Assembly (NCBI RefSeq): GCF_026000435.1
Contig: NZ_AP026763.1
Location: 1,426,001 to 1,490,000 of the forward strand
Length of the DNA stretch: 64,000 bases
Direction of reading: 5' to 3'
DNA from: Vibrio sp. STUT-A11
GTDB taxonomy: Bacteria > Pseudomonadota > Gammaproteobacteria > Enterobacterales > Vibrionaceae
Shown here: in pieces, positions 36,527-45,451 of the stretch
How positions within the stretch are numbered: position 1 is the first letter of the stretch
Layout: each line of letters opens with the position of its first letter
The notes under the pieces: model-generated
What the model was told of the DNA's origin: nothing
Databases searched by the model: none
The model's input: only the letters and a program-made list of their open reading frames with translations
Made by a program: the position numbers and the translations under genes

Positions 36527-37615
36527 ATGAAAACAACAATCAAAGACATCAAAACGAGACTGTTTAAGATTCCGTTAAAGGAAATTTTATCTGATGCAAA
36601 ACATGGTGATCATGACCACTTTGAGCTGATCACTACAACGGTCACGTTAGAAGATGGTTCGCAGGGAACCGGCTATACTTATACTGGTGGCAAAGGCGGT
36701 TACTCGATCAAAGCGATGCTAGAGTATGATATTCAGCCTGCGCTAATCGGCAAAGACGCGACGCAAATTGAAGAGATCTATGACTTTATGGAGTGGCATA
36801 TTCACTATGTCGGTCGTGGCGGTATCTCTACATTTGCGATGTCTGCGGTAGACATTGCGCTTTGGGATCTAAAAGGTAAACGAGAAGGCTTGCCGTTATG
36901 GAAAATGGCTGGTGGAAAAAACAATACCTGTAAAGCGTACTGTGGTGGCATTGACCTTCAGTTTCCACTTGAGAAATTGCTCAACAATATTTGTGGTTAT
37001 TTAGAAAGTGGCTTCAATGCCGTTAAGATCAAGATTGGTCGCGAAAATATGCAAGAAGATATTGACCGCATTAAGGCGGTTCGCGAGCTGATTGGGCCAG
37101 ATATCACCTTTATGATCGATGCCAACTATTCGTTGACAGTAGAACAAGCGATCAAACTGTCAAAAGCGGTAGAGCAATATGACATCACGTGGTTTGAAGA
37201 GCCAACATTGCCAGATGACTACAAAGGTTTTGCTGAGATTGCTGACAATACAGCGATTCCGTTGGCCATGGGGGAAAACCTTCACACCATTCATGAGTTT
37301 GGTTATGCAATGGACCAAGCAAAGCTTGGCTACTGCCAACCAGATGCCTCAAACTGTGGTGGCATTACCGGTTGGTTGAAAGCGGCGGACTTGATTACAG
37401 AACATAATATCCCAGTGTGTACTCACGGTATGCAAGAGCTACACGTAAGTCTTGTTTCAGCGTTTGATACAGGTTGGCTAGAGGTGCACAGCTTCCCGAT
37501 TGATGAATACACCAAGCGTCCTTTGGTTGTAGAAAACTTCCGCGCTGTGGCGTCCAATGAGCCGGGTATCGGGGTCGAGTTCGATTGGGACAAAATTGCT
37601 CAGTACGAAGTGTAA
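36527..37615 (+). CDS. 3,6-anhydro-L-galactonate cycloisomerase (enolase superfamily)
   Basis: The 362-residue protein belongs to the mandelate-racemase side of the enolase superfamily. Catalytic pattern: Lys167/Lys169 in AVKIKIG, metal ligands Asp198 (IDAN), Glu224 (WFEEP) and Glu250 (MGEN), and the acid/base His300 in CTHGMQELH. As far as I recall, it is nearly the same as the characterised Vibrio sp. EJY3 cycloisomerase, which turns 3,6-anhydro-L-galactonate into 2-keto-3-deoxy-L-galactonate. Position after KDG kinase and KDPG aldolase fits the agar pathway. The aldehyde dehydrogenase that makes its substrate is not in this operon. The start overlaps out-of-frame ATGs; ATG 36527 gives the full domain. 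Confidence 0.9.
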   Translation: MKTTIKDIKTRLFKIPLKEILSDAKHGDHDHFELITTTVTLEDGSQGTGYTYTGGKGGYSIKAMLEYDIQPALIGKDATQIEEIYDFMEWHIHYVGRGGISTFAMSAVDIALWDLKGKREGLPLWKMAGGKNNTCKAYCGGIDLQFPLEKLLNNICGYLESGFNAVKIKIGRENMQEDIDRIKAVRELIGPDITFMIDANYSLTVEQAIKLSKAVEQYDITWFEEPTLPDDYKGFAEIADNTAIPLAMGENLHTIHEFGYAMDQAKLGYCQPDASNCGGITGWLKAADLITEHNIPVCTHGMQELHVSLVSAFDTGWLEVHSFPIDEYTKRPLVVENFRAVASNEPGIGVEFDWDKIAQYEV

Positions 37616-37634
37616 ACATGTAGACTTTGAATCC

Positions 37635-37660
37635 AAACCCCTCTTTTGAGGGGTTTTGTG
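37635..37660 (+). terminator. Terminator of the kdgK-aldolase-cycloisomerase operon
   Basis: AAACCCCTC and GAGGGGTTT arms around TTTT, followed by a T-rich stretch; 20 bases after the stop codon. Confidence 0.9.
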
Positions 37661-37696
37661 TTTTAATCAGACGATAACTTATTTGAAGTTGAAACT

Positions 37697-38083
37697 ATGA
37701 AATTATTAGGCATCCATCACGCGGCGATAATCTGTTCTGACTACGTAAAATCTAAATCGTTCTATTGTGATGTGCTTGGGTTAAAGGTACTGGCTGAACA
37801 TTACCGTCAAGAACGCGACTCTTATAAGCTAGATTTGCAGTTACCTGACGGTTCACAGATTGAACTGTTCTCATGTCCTAACCCGTCAGCCAGAGTGAGT
37901 GGCCCTGAAGCGTAAGGGGTACGTCATCTGGCTTTTCGCGTTCATTCTGTTGAGCAATACGCTGAATACTTAAAGGGCAGAGGATTAGAGGTCGAAGCCA
38001 TTCGTGTCGATGAATACACCGGGAAACACTTCACCTTTTTCAAAGACCCAGATGATTTGCCTCTAGAGCTCTATCAAGTGTGA
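37697..38083 (+). pseudogene. VOC (glyoxalase-like, YaeR/GloA2) protein, in-frame TAA
   Basis: ATG 37697 to TGA 38083 gives 128 codons that align from end to end with E. coli YaeR/GloA2 (opening LLGIHHAAIICSDY; ending TFFKDPDDLPLELYQV). The frame is broken once, by TAA at 37913-37915, exactly between GPEA and GVRHLAF where YaeR has PEACGLRHLAF. Everything after the stop is well kept, including metal-binding residues. This is either a very recent nonsense mutation or a base-call error. Confidence 0.8.
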
Positions 38084-38207
38084 TGTTCATTCCACGGGCT
38101 ACTTGTTGATTGGAAAAGATCAATCATCGCATACCCTAATGACGGATTTCTGGCATTGAATAGATAGACTGCGCGGCGTTTATCCTTATCCAATGGAAAT
38201 ATAATAA

Positions 38208-39167
38208 ATGAATACAAAACTTGTAGCAGTGGGCTGAGCTATTGTCTTGCTTGCGGGCTGTAATGATAGCAACTCAGACAACCCAACCAATTCAAACGAA
38301 ACTGCGTTGGTCTCTTTTGCTGTCTCAGATGCACCAGTTGATGATGCAACTGAAGTTGTCGTGGCATTTGATGCACTTGAACTAACTCATGAAAGTGGCC
38401 AGCGCTACTACCTTAACGTTGTTGATACAGATGAAGACAATGATTACCAGCGAATCAATTTACTCGATTATCAAGGAAATGATTCTCGTGTAATTCTGTC
38501 CGATGAACGCATTGCGATCGGAAACTACAGAGAATTGATTGTCCATACCAAGTCAAATCAATCTCTTCAATGGGTTGAGGCAAATGGCAATCACAATCTG
38601 AAAGTGCCTAGTAATAAGTTAAAGCTAGGTGGATTTGAAGTCGACACTGAAACCGTACAAGCATTTACAATTGAATTTGATCTGCGCCAATCTCTGGTTT
38701 TACGTGGGAATAATAGCAACAACAATGGATACAACCTGAAGCCATATGGAGTAAAGATTGTTGATAATGGTGCTGCGTCTTCATTATCTGGTCATGTTGA
38801 CCCTGCTTTGTTCACTGAGGGGGACGCGTGTACGGCTAACGGAGGAAATTTTGTTTACTTATACCGAGGTCATGACCATGAAGAGGGTACATTAGTCGAC
38901 AATATCGATACTCAAGATGAAGATTATCTTGATGACTTTGAATTACCAGAAAACTATTCTGCTCCATATGCATTAACAGAGGTTTCTGATGAAGGGGAGT
39001 ACTCCTTCGGCTTTATTCCTTCAGGAGACTACACAGTGGCGTTTACTTGTGGTGCTTATATTGATGACCCTGTTCAATACGATCAGATAAAGATTGCGAA
39101 CCCTACTGAACAAGTAAAAGAAGTGACACTGGAGTCGACCAAAGAACACGTGGTTGATTTCAAATAA
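38208..39167 (+). pseudogene. DUF4382 lipoprotein, in-frame TGA in the signal peptide
   Basis: From ATG 38208 the frame reads MNTKLVAVG, then TGA (38235-38237), then AIVLLAGC with a perfect lipobox, and stays open to 39167 (about 318 residues). The mature part starts with an Asn/Ser-rich linker and a DUF4382 domain (ALVSFAVSDAPVDDATEVVV onwards), followed by an acidic C-terminal domain. DUF4382 proteins are secreted or outer-membrane lipoproteins of unknown role. The single stop would kill export. A restart at TTG 38247 would lack most of the signal sequence. Confidence 0.75.
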
Positions 39168-39219
39168 AATTTAGTTGAAATCAATTAAAATAGGGAGCCT
39201 AGCGCTTTCCTATGTGTTT

Positions 39220-39744
39220 CTATCTAGTCGTCCAAACCTGAAATATCTCTTTAGCCTCACTGCATTTATGCAAAGTCAGGGCTTTTATTTGATGATCTGA
39301 CGTACCTCCTCGGCCACGTTTCGTTTCCAGCCCTGCGGTAAGACATAATTGCGTATCGAATGCAGAACGAATGGTGCCATCGGGCTTAAAATCAAAGCGC
39401 TGTAACTCAGAATCACTACATTCAGCAAGCTCCACGGGTGAGTGACTGTCTAGCTCGGTGGCTTGAACGCACACATTGAACTTAGAAAGATAGAGCCGAT
39501 GTTCAGCGAATTTAATATCGTCAAAGGCTTGGTCATCACCGATAGAGCCTTGATAGCGATAGCACGTGTGTACTAGAAGGCCTTTATCTGGGGTAATGTG
39601 GTTTCCCTTACCGACAATATCGAGACAATAGCCATCCAAATAACCATCAAGGTTATCTGCTAGCATGATCTCAACATCTTTGGCGTTCAATTAGTGAGAG
39701 AGGGCAGATGTTACAAGTATGACGAGAGCGTGTATCTTGATCAT
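39220..39744 (-). pseudogene. Ricin-type lectin domain secreted protein, in-frame TAA
   Basis: ATG 39744 (minus strand) opens a signal peptide MIKIHALVILVTSALSH, then TAA at 39691-39693. The frame continues unbroken to 39220 with about 155 residues. The mature part has the ricin B pattern: YCLDIVGKG..., VHTCYRYQGSIGDDQAF, CLTAGLE and a final FQVW. Such domains bind galactose-type sugars and are often attached to secreted glycosidases. No ribosome-binding site supports restart after the stop. Confidence 0.7.
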
Positions 39745-39824
39745 GGAAACTCATCCTATTTTTGTTCGTTCCGGTACGGTAATAACAGTATAGAAAACAA
39801 GATGAATTTGGCTGGGAAAAGTGC

Positions 39825-40358
39825 CTATGGTGTTCTGATGCAATGATTTTGTACGATACAGTCGAGCAATCTTTTCGCTTTGACGTGCTTGAACTTTAAA
39901 GGCTGTGCAAGATCACCAAAGAGCGGAATGCCGCCACCGAGAAGTACAGGAATAGTTGTGATAATCATTTCATCAATTAAATCTTCTTTGAGGAATATTT
40001 GTACCGTTTTCCCACCGTCGATGTAGAGATTATTTAGGACTTTTGCATTGAGGTCTGAAATGACCAGCTTAAGCTCTCCTTTGACGAGAAATACTTTATC
40101 TTCGTAACCTGTCGGCACTTGCGTCATGGTATTACTCAGAACATAAACAGGCTTACTGTAGGGCCAATCAATATCAAAGCCCAGAACAATATCTAGTGTG
40201 TTTCTTCCCATGATTAAAGCGTCAATGGTTTCCATAAACTCAGCGAAACCCATATCTGATCCGTCAGGGTTTGGGAGGTCGTGCAGTCAATCAAGATTGT
40301 TCTCTTTATCTGCAATATACCCATCAAGGCTAGTGGCGATATAAATGATGTTTGACAT
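39825..40358 (-). pseudogene. RibD C-terminal/dihydrofolate-reductase-like protein, in-frame TGA
   Basis: ATG 40358 opens MSNIIYIATSLDGYIADKEN and NLD, then TGA (40287-40289), then LHDLPNPDGSDMGFAEFM and onwards to 39825. In this family the residue at the stop is Trp (LDWLH), so a TGG-to-TGA change explains it. The rest of the domain is intact (MGRNTLDIVLGF; YIDGGKTVQIFLK; PVLLGGGIPLFG). These single-domain reductases resemble dihydrofolate reductase; the substrates are mostly unknown. Confidence 0.8.
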
Positions 40359-40461
40359 AAATTGTTCCGTATTCAAGACCGGTCTAAGGGACGAGCATTA
40401 TCGTTAACTCGATAGTTTGTGCAAGGTGTATTACGACGCTTTTAATTTATGCTCTTCTGGG

Positions 40462-41814
40462 TTAAGACGTCGGCACTAACGAGAAACGCTTCCAGTGCAT
40501 TGAACGCCAGCGAACAAACATGATACTGCTACGAACCCACTCATCTGCGGCAATGGCCAACCATACTCCGAGAACGCCAATACCCCAATGTAGCCCTAAT
40601 AAGTAGCCTAATGAAACCGACACACCCCACATGACAAGTATGGCAATTTTTACGGTAAAGTTAATATCGCCCGCCCCTTTTAGTGCAGAAATAAAAATGA
40701 GATTGCCAACACGACCAGCTTCAATAAGCAAAGAGGCGATGAGTAGCGTAGCTAACAAAGCGGTAATTTCTGGATCTTCAGTAAAGAGACGAATAATGGG
40801 TTCTTTTAACAGTATGACCAAACTGATCGCGGCTAAAGAGGTGGCGAGCCCAACAAAGTAGTATTTGTGTACCCGAGTGAAAATATTATCGAGCCATTGC
40901 TTACCTACGAAGTAGCTGGTTTGAATTTGTGTCGCTTGGCCTAACGCAAGTGCAAAAGTGAAAGTCACACGCGTGATATTTTGCGCATAGGTATAGGCGG
41001 CAAGTGAAGATGTTCCTAGTTGCACTACGATATAGACTAAAACGATCTGCGATAGGTTGTAAGAGAGAATCTCGCCACCATTCATTACGCCAATTCGGAA
41101 TATCTGACGATAAATAGATTTCGGAATTCGCAGCCAATCTTTATAAGGAAAGTGAATATCACTGCGCTTTAGAATTACTATCAATAGGAGTGTGGTGACG
41201 ATTTGACTAAACACTGTAGCGATAGCGACACCAGTGATACCGTAGACCGGTAGCCCAAAAGGCTGGTAAAGGGCAATATAGTTACCAATGATATTGAGAA
41301 TACCAGCAATCAGGTTTATCACCATCGGTGAGCGAGAATAGCCATGGCTGCGTAAAATGGTGGTTAATACAACACTAAAAGTTAAGTTAAAGGTGAAGAC
41401 TCCGCTGATAATAAAATAATCGAACCCCACCTGTGCAACGGCAGGTTCAAGGCCAAACACGCCAACAATAGCTTCGGCGCTAAAAAACATCATTAGACTC
41501 AATACTATCCCAACACTTAACCCTAGAATCATGCTAGCTAGCCCGACTTGGGACGACTTTTCATGTTGCTGGGCACCATTATATTGTGCAATTAGAATCC
41601 CTGTTCCGCTGCTGACCATCAAAGAGATGACAATCAAGAAGAAGACAATTTGTGACACCACACCGACGGCAGACACGGCTAAATCTGAATAGCCAGAGAG
41701 CATGAATACATCTGTGATACCAAGAGCACTTCGTAGCAGTGTTTCTATGAATATCGGCCAAGTAAGAGCGACAATATTCATTCTCCCATCAAGAGATTGA
41801 GACTTTAACGACAT
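40462..41814 (-). CDS. MATE-family efflux transporter
   Basis: Started at ATG 41814, which has AGGAAGC before it, the protein has about 450 residues; the longer frame to 41877 has no ribosome-binding site. It shows twelve hydrophobic segments in two homologous halves and the family opening IVALTWPIFIETLLRSALGI. MATE proteins exchange Na+ or H+ for organic compounds. It lies next to the AraC regulator gene on the same strand, and a UxuR-type box lies 55 bases upstream. Both suggest a link to the sugar operon, perhaps export of a toxic sugar or acid (inference). Confidence 0.88.
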   Translation of the reverse strand: MSLKSQSLDGRMNIVALTWPIFIETLLRSALGITDVFMLSGYSDLAVSAVGVVSQIVFFLIVISLMVSSGTGILIAQYNGAQQHEKSSQVGLASMILGLSVGIVLSLMMFFSAEAIVGVFGLEPAVAQVGFDYFIISGVFTFNLTFSVVLTTILRSHGYSRSPMVINLIAGILNIIGNYIALYQPFGLPVYGITGVAIATVFSQIVTTLLLIVILKRSDIHFPYKDWLRIPKSIYRQIFRIGVMNGGEILSYNLSQIVLVYIVVQLGTSSLAAYTYAQNITRVTFTFALALGQATQIQTSYFVGKQWLDNIFTRVHKYYFVGLATSLAAISLVILLKEPIIRLFTEDPEITALLATLLIASLLIEAGRVGNLIFISALKGAGDINFTVKIAILVMWGVSVSLGYLLGLHWGIGVLGVWLAIAADEWVRSSIMFVRWRSMHWKRFSLVPTS

Positions 41815-41868
41815 GTTTAGCTTCCTGCGAGATAGAATCAGGTCAACCGAGAAATGAAGATCAGACTT

Positions 41869-41882
41869 AGTGGTCAACCAAT
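41869..41882. promoter_or_regulatory. UxuR-type box upstream of the MATE gene
   Basis: AGTGGTCAACCAAT fits ATTGGT-NN-ACCAAT with two mismatches in the left arm. It lies 55 bases upstream of the MATE start. Confidence 0.55.
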
Positions 41883-41956
41883 TACGCTCTATTGTGGTTT
41901 AAATAATGAGCAAAATCTTTGCGCTAATCCACAAAAGTTTGAAGTTTAAACAATTA

Positions 41957-42811
41957 TTAATCAGCAAAAATAGCGGTCATCTTTCGATATGCACTCGGCG
42001 ATGTGCCGTGATATTGCCTAAAGTTTCGGTTGAAACTGGACACCGTAGAAAAACCGACTCGAAAACCGATATCAGCAACACCTAATTTTGTTTCTAGTAA
42101 GAGTTTTGCCGCGGCCTCGGAGCGAATTTGCGTTATGTAACTCATTGGTGACTGGCCAGTGTGGTTTTTAAAGGCGCGACAGAAAGCGTTTTTATTCATA
42201 CTGGTTCGCGTTGCAATCGCTTCAAGGTCAAACTCACGGTGGTAGTTGTTCTGCATCCAGTCAATTGATGCTGAAATTTTCGTGCTGGGTTGGACTTCGA
42301 TTTGCGTATCGGTATGGTTTGCGAGGTATTCACATTGGCCTAGCTTACTGATTTCAGAGAGCAAAGAGAGAAACTGAATAACAGAGGAGACGCCCTGACT
42401 TTCTATTAGGCTTTTTATACTCTCGAATAGGTAAGTTGGTGCAGAGCGTATGACTAATCCGTGACGCGAATCTGAGATCATTTGAGCGATACGCGACAGT
42501 TCAGGGGTATCCACAAACAAGCTGCCGAAACAATCAGGGGTAAACTGCAAAACGTAAGAACAAAGAGGGTGTTTAGCATTCGCACTGTATGAGGTAAATC
42601 GGTGAGGTACATCTGCACCAATCAAGAAAATATCGCCCTCACAAAAGTTTGCAGTACTGTTTCCAACTAAGACTTTACCGTGTCCTTTGGTGATAAACAC
42701 CAATTCTGTTTCGTGATGAAAGTGGTAGGGGTGCTCAAATTCAGCCGATTCAAATTGGTAAGCAGTAAACGAGCGCTCTCTTCGTGTAATGGTTTCTGCA
42801 GTGGCTTTCAC
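41957..42811 (-). CDS. AraC-family transcriptional regulator
   Basis: The 284-residue protein has an N-terminal cupin sensing domain (about 15-140; YHFHHETELVFITKGHGKVL) and a C-terminal double helix-turn-helix (about 185-282; DLEAIATRTSMNKNAFCRAF and VGFSTVSSFNRNFRQYHGTS). It resembles the RhaS/MelR type that activates sugar genes when the sugar is bound. It starts at GTG 42811 and is divergent from the isomerase operon at 42999, the usual layout for a dedicated activator. Confidence 0.88.
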   Translation of the reverse strand: MKATAETITRRERSFTAYQFESAEFEHPYHFHHETELVFITKGHGKVLVGNSTANFCEGDIFLIGADVPHRFTSYSANAKHPLCSYVLQFTPDCFGSLFVDTPELSRIAQMISDSRHGLVIRSAPTYLFESIKSLIESQGVSSVIQFLSLLSEISKLGQCEYLANHTDTQIEVQPSTKISASIDWMQNNYHREFDLEAIATRTSMNKNAFCRAFKNHTGQSPMSYITQIRSEAAAKLLLETKLGVADIGFRVGFSTVSSFNRNFRQYHGTSPSAYRKMTAIFAD

Positions 42812-42877
42812 TTGAGGCTCTCTCGTTTTGTTGCTCTTAAGGTGGGTATAGAATAAAGGCTAAAAATCAATAGGGTA

Positions 42878-42893
42878 AGTGATCCATTTCACG
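42878..42893. promoter_or_regulatory. CRP-like site
   Basis: AGTGA-TCCATT-TCACG matches TGTGA-N6-TCACA with two mismatches. It lies between the AraC gene and the isomerase operon. Confidence 0.5.
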
Positions 42894-42942
42894 AATTTAA
42901 GTGATGCTAATTTCTGATCATTATGCGCAAATATCTGCGCAG

Positions 42943-42956
42943 ATTGGTTTACCATA
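42943..42956. promoter_or_regulatory. UxuR-type box upstream of the isomerase operon
   Basis: ATTGGTTTACCATA fits ATTGGT-NN-ACCAAT with two mismatches in the outer right arm. It lies 43 bases before the isomerase start, so bound repressor would block the promoter. Confidence 0.65.
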
Positions 42957-42998
42957 ACCCTCTATGCTAGTCACCATAATCGAAATGGAGACAGATAG

Positions 42999-44507
42999 AT
43001 GATTAAATCTGAAATATCGTTAGAGGGTGTTGCAACTGATTTTATTGCTTCACTGATTCCTGCTGAGAAACCTCGCAAAAAAACGCGCATTGCCTTTGTA
43101 TCTGTAGCAATTGAGATCCACTTTAATTGGGATTTAGCGCGAGAGACAACATTGTCGGTCGCTGAGTCAATTCGTCAGATGTTGCCAGAAGAGCAGTACG
43201 ACTTCGTTGCCGCTCAAGAGCCTTTTCAAGACCACACCGAACTACAACAGTTTCTTGATGACGCCGCTCATGGTGGCATCGACGGGTTGGTGTTGTGTCA
43301 TTCAGCTTATACAACAGGCGAGGTCGCTTCACAATTAGGTACATGGCTGTCAAGGCACAAGACCCCAATTTTCAGTCTGGCGATGCCTGAGCCAATGGGC
43401 AATGGGCTAAACCTTCAAGCTAATCGTTTGTGTTCTCAGAACTTTGTATTAGGAATTTTGAATTCACTCGATGTGAAATATCAGTGGCTGTTCTGCGCAC
43501 CGCAAGATGAGCGAGTTGAAGCGGAATTGCAGCGCTTTGCACGAGTTAGCCGTACATTATCACAGCTCAAAGGTCGTAAAGCTCTGATTGCAGGCGCAAG
43601 CCGAGTACCTGGATTTTATGATTGCGAAATGAATGAACTTGAGATTATGAAAAAGCTTGAACTGGGCTTTGATCGAGTGAACCTAGTCGATATTACCTCT
43701 CGCATGTCAGAGTTTAAAGACGACGATGTGCAAGAGGTGAAGCGTTTAATCTTGAGTCACCCAGACTGCAAGCTGAATAACGTTCCAGACAAGCAAGTAG
43801 AAGACACAATACGTTTGGCATTGGCTCTTATGGTTGTCGCTCGAGAAGGGGATTACCTTGGTGTGAGTTTCAAAAATTGGCCTGAACTATTTGATCACCT
43901 CAACGTCGCTGGTGACGGTGCGATGGCATTAATGAACGACCAAGGCATTATCGTAGCGGATGAAGCGGATACGGGAGCAATGATCACTATGTTGCTGTTT
44001 AAAGAACTCCGTCATGGCTTATCTCAGCCGATGTTGTCTGATATCTCCTATCTGTCGTCTGATGGTGAGCGCTTAGGAGTTTGGCACAATGGCTCTGCGG
44101 CGACTTGTCTGCGCAAACAAGCGGCGGGCTTTGAATGTCGTAAACACGGCATCTTAGAAAACTACGATGAAGAGACCGCTTGGGGCATGTTGTTTGAGTT
44201 TTTGGTTGAACCAGGCCCAGTCACTATCGCGAAATACCAAGCACCTTCGATTGATACAGTGTTGGCCTTTGAAGGTGAGATTGTCGAATCAGACATGAAG
44301 TTCCGAGGCACATATGGTGAGGTGATTCCGTCAGGTGTCAGTGCGGCGCAAGTCGTCGGAACCATTTTGGATAAGGGGCTTGACCATCACTGGATTGTGG
44401 GTCGCGGGCACTTCGCTGAAGACTTAAAAGTACTCAACTACTGGTTAGGTGTCGAAGATATTCCCGTAAGTAATGCCGGAGAAAGCGCAGGGTTTGGAGG
44501 TCAATAA
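42999..44507 (+). CDS. L-fucose/L-arabinose isomerase-fold sugar isomerase
   Basis: The 502-residue protein is related to the L-fucose/L-arabinose isomerase superfamily, which interconverts aldoses and ketoses with Mn2+. It is shorter than FucI (about 590). Likely metal ligands are Glu in VADEADTGAM (about residue 328), Asp in MLSDISY (about 351) and the late His in DHHWIVGRGHF. Substrate cannot be read off. L-fucose is 6-deoxy-L-galactose, so L-galactose to L-tagatose is an attractive guess in an agar/porphyran degrader. It heads an eight-gene operon with an AraC gene divergent. Good ribosome-binding site (TGGAGA). Confidence 0.8.
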   Translation: MIKSEISLEGVATDFIASLIPAEKPRKKTRIAFVSVAIEIHFNWDLARETTLSVAESIRQMLPEEQYDFVAAQEPFQDHTELQQFLDDAAHGGIDGLVLCHSAYTTGEVASQLGTWLSRHKTPIFSLAMPEPMGNGLNLQANRLCSQNFVLGILNSLDVKYQWLFCAPQDERVEAELQRFARVSRTLSQLKGRKALIAGASRVPGFYDCEMNELEIMKKLELGFDRVNLVDITSRMSEFKDDDVQEVKRLILSHPDCKLNNVPDKQVEDTIRLALALMVVAREGDYLGVSFKNWPELFDHLNVAGDGAMALMNDQGIIVADEADTGAMITMLLFKELRHGLSQPMLSDISYLSSDGERLGVWHNGSAATCLRKQAAGFECRKHGILENYDEETAWGMLFEFLVEPGPVTIAKYQAPSIDTVLAFEGEIVESDMKFRGTYGEVIPSGVSAAQVVGTILDKGLDHHWIVGRGHFAEDLKVLNYWLGVEDIPVSNAGESAGFGGQ

Positions 44508-45451
44508 TGAAAACAGTGGCTTGTGTCGGGATGGCCGTGGCTGACTTGATCGTTGGCCCATTAGACTCCTTCGAATTTCATCACGACGTTACCTTGGTTG
44601 ATAACGTCAATATTAAACCGGGGGGCGATGCGGCAAATGTGGCTCTCAACCTTGCAGCGATGGGAGTGGATGTCAGTTTGCACTCCAAGTTGGGCGATGA
44701 TTTGTTTGGCCATCATCTGCGGGACGTGTATCAAAGGCGTGGTATCGATACTCAAACTTTAGCGGTATCTAAGAAAAATCCAACGGCAGTCGCGATCGCT
44801 TTAGTACAGCAGGATGGTGAGCGCGTGTTTCTTTATCAAGGTGGTGCAGTAGATGCACTAACAATGGACGATATCGACGTAGCTCAAGTTATGTCGCGAG
44901 ACATGTTACACACCAGTGGTTTCTATCTGCTGCCCGGGCTTGAAAATAGTGGATTAACTGAGCTTTTTTACACAGCAAAACAGCAGGGAAAAATTACCTC
45001 ACTTGACGTAGGTTGGGATTCACAAGGGCTTTGGTTGACAAAGATAGCGTCTTTATTGCCTTCACTTACGTACTTCCTGCCCACGTTAAATGAAGCGCAG
45101 CAGATCGCCGAAAAAGAGACCATTGAGGAGTGTGCAAACTTTTTCATCGAAAAAGGTGTCAGCGTTGTCGTCATCAAAGCAGGCGCTAAGGGCGCTTACG
45201 TGAACGATGGTACTCAGAGCTACTGGGTTGAAAGTGAGCCCGTCAGTAAAGTCGTGGACACAACCGGAGCCGGTGACGGTTTCGTCAGTGGTTTTCTAGC
45301 CGCGATCTCTCGTGGTTATGACGTCTATCAAGCGGTAAAAGTTGCTAATCGAGCAGGCGCAACCGTTGTGCAGCAATATGGCAGTAGTGGCGCTATTACT
45401 CATTTTGAACAAGTAGATATAACAAGGGAATATTATGAAGAAGTTATCTGA
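44507..45451 (+). CDS. PfkB-family sugar kinase
   Basis: The 314-residue ribokinase-fold protein has the sugar-binding PGGDAANVALNLAAMG (38-53) and the catalytic VVDTTGAGDGFVSGF with Asp257. Position between an isomerase and a class II aldolase points to a ketose kinase that makes a ketose 1-phosphate for the aldolase. Its ATG overlaps the isomerase stop by one base, so translation is coupled. It is not closely similar to the KDG kinase at 34909. The exact ketose is inferred, not shown. Confidence 0.85.
   Translation: MKTVACVGMAVADLIVGPLDSFEFHHDVTLVDNVNIKPGGDAANVALNLAAMGVDVSLHSKLGDDLFGHHLRDVYQRRGIDTQTLAVSKKNPTAVAIALVQQDGERVFLYQGGAVDALTMDDIDVAQVMSRDMLHTSGFYLLPGLENSGLTELFYTAKQQGKITSLDVGWDSQGLWLTKIASLLPSLTYFLPTLNEAQQIAEKETIEECANFFIEKGVSVVVIKAGAKGAYVNDGTQSYWVESEPVSKVVDTTGAGDGFVSGFLAAISRGYDVYQAVKVANRAGATVVQQYGSSGAITHFEQVDITREYYEEVI

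Noticed and set aside
38235..40289. TGA stops in the lipoprotein and reductase as selenocysteine or recoding sites
   Set aside because: No SECIS-like context was sought out by family precedent, and two neighbouring genes are stopped by TAA instead, so decay or sequence error is simpler.
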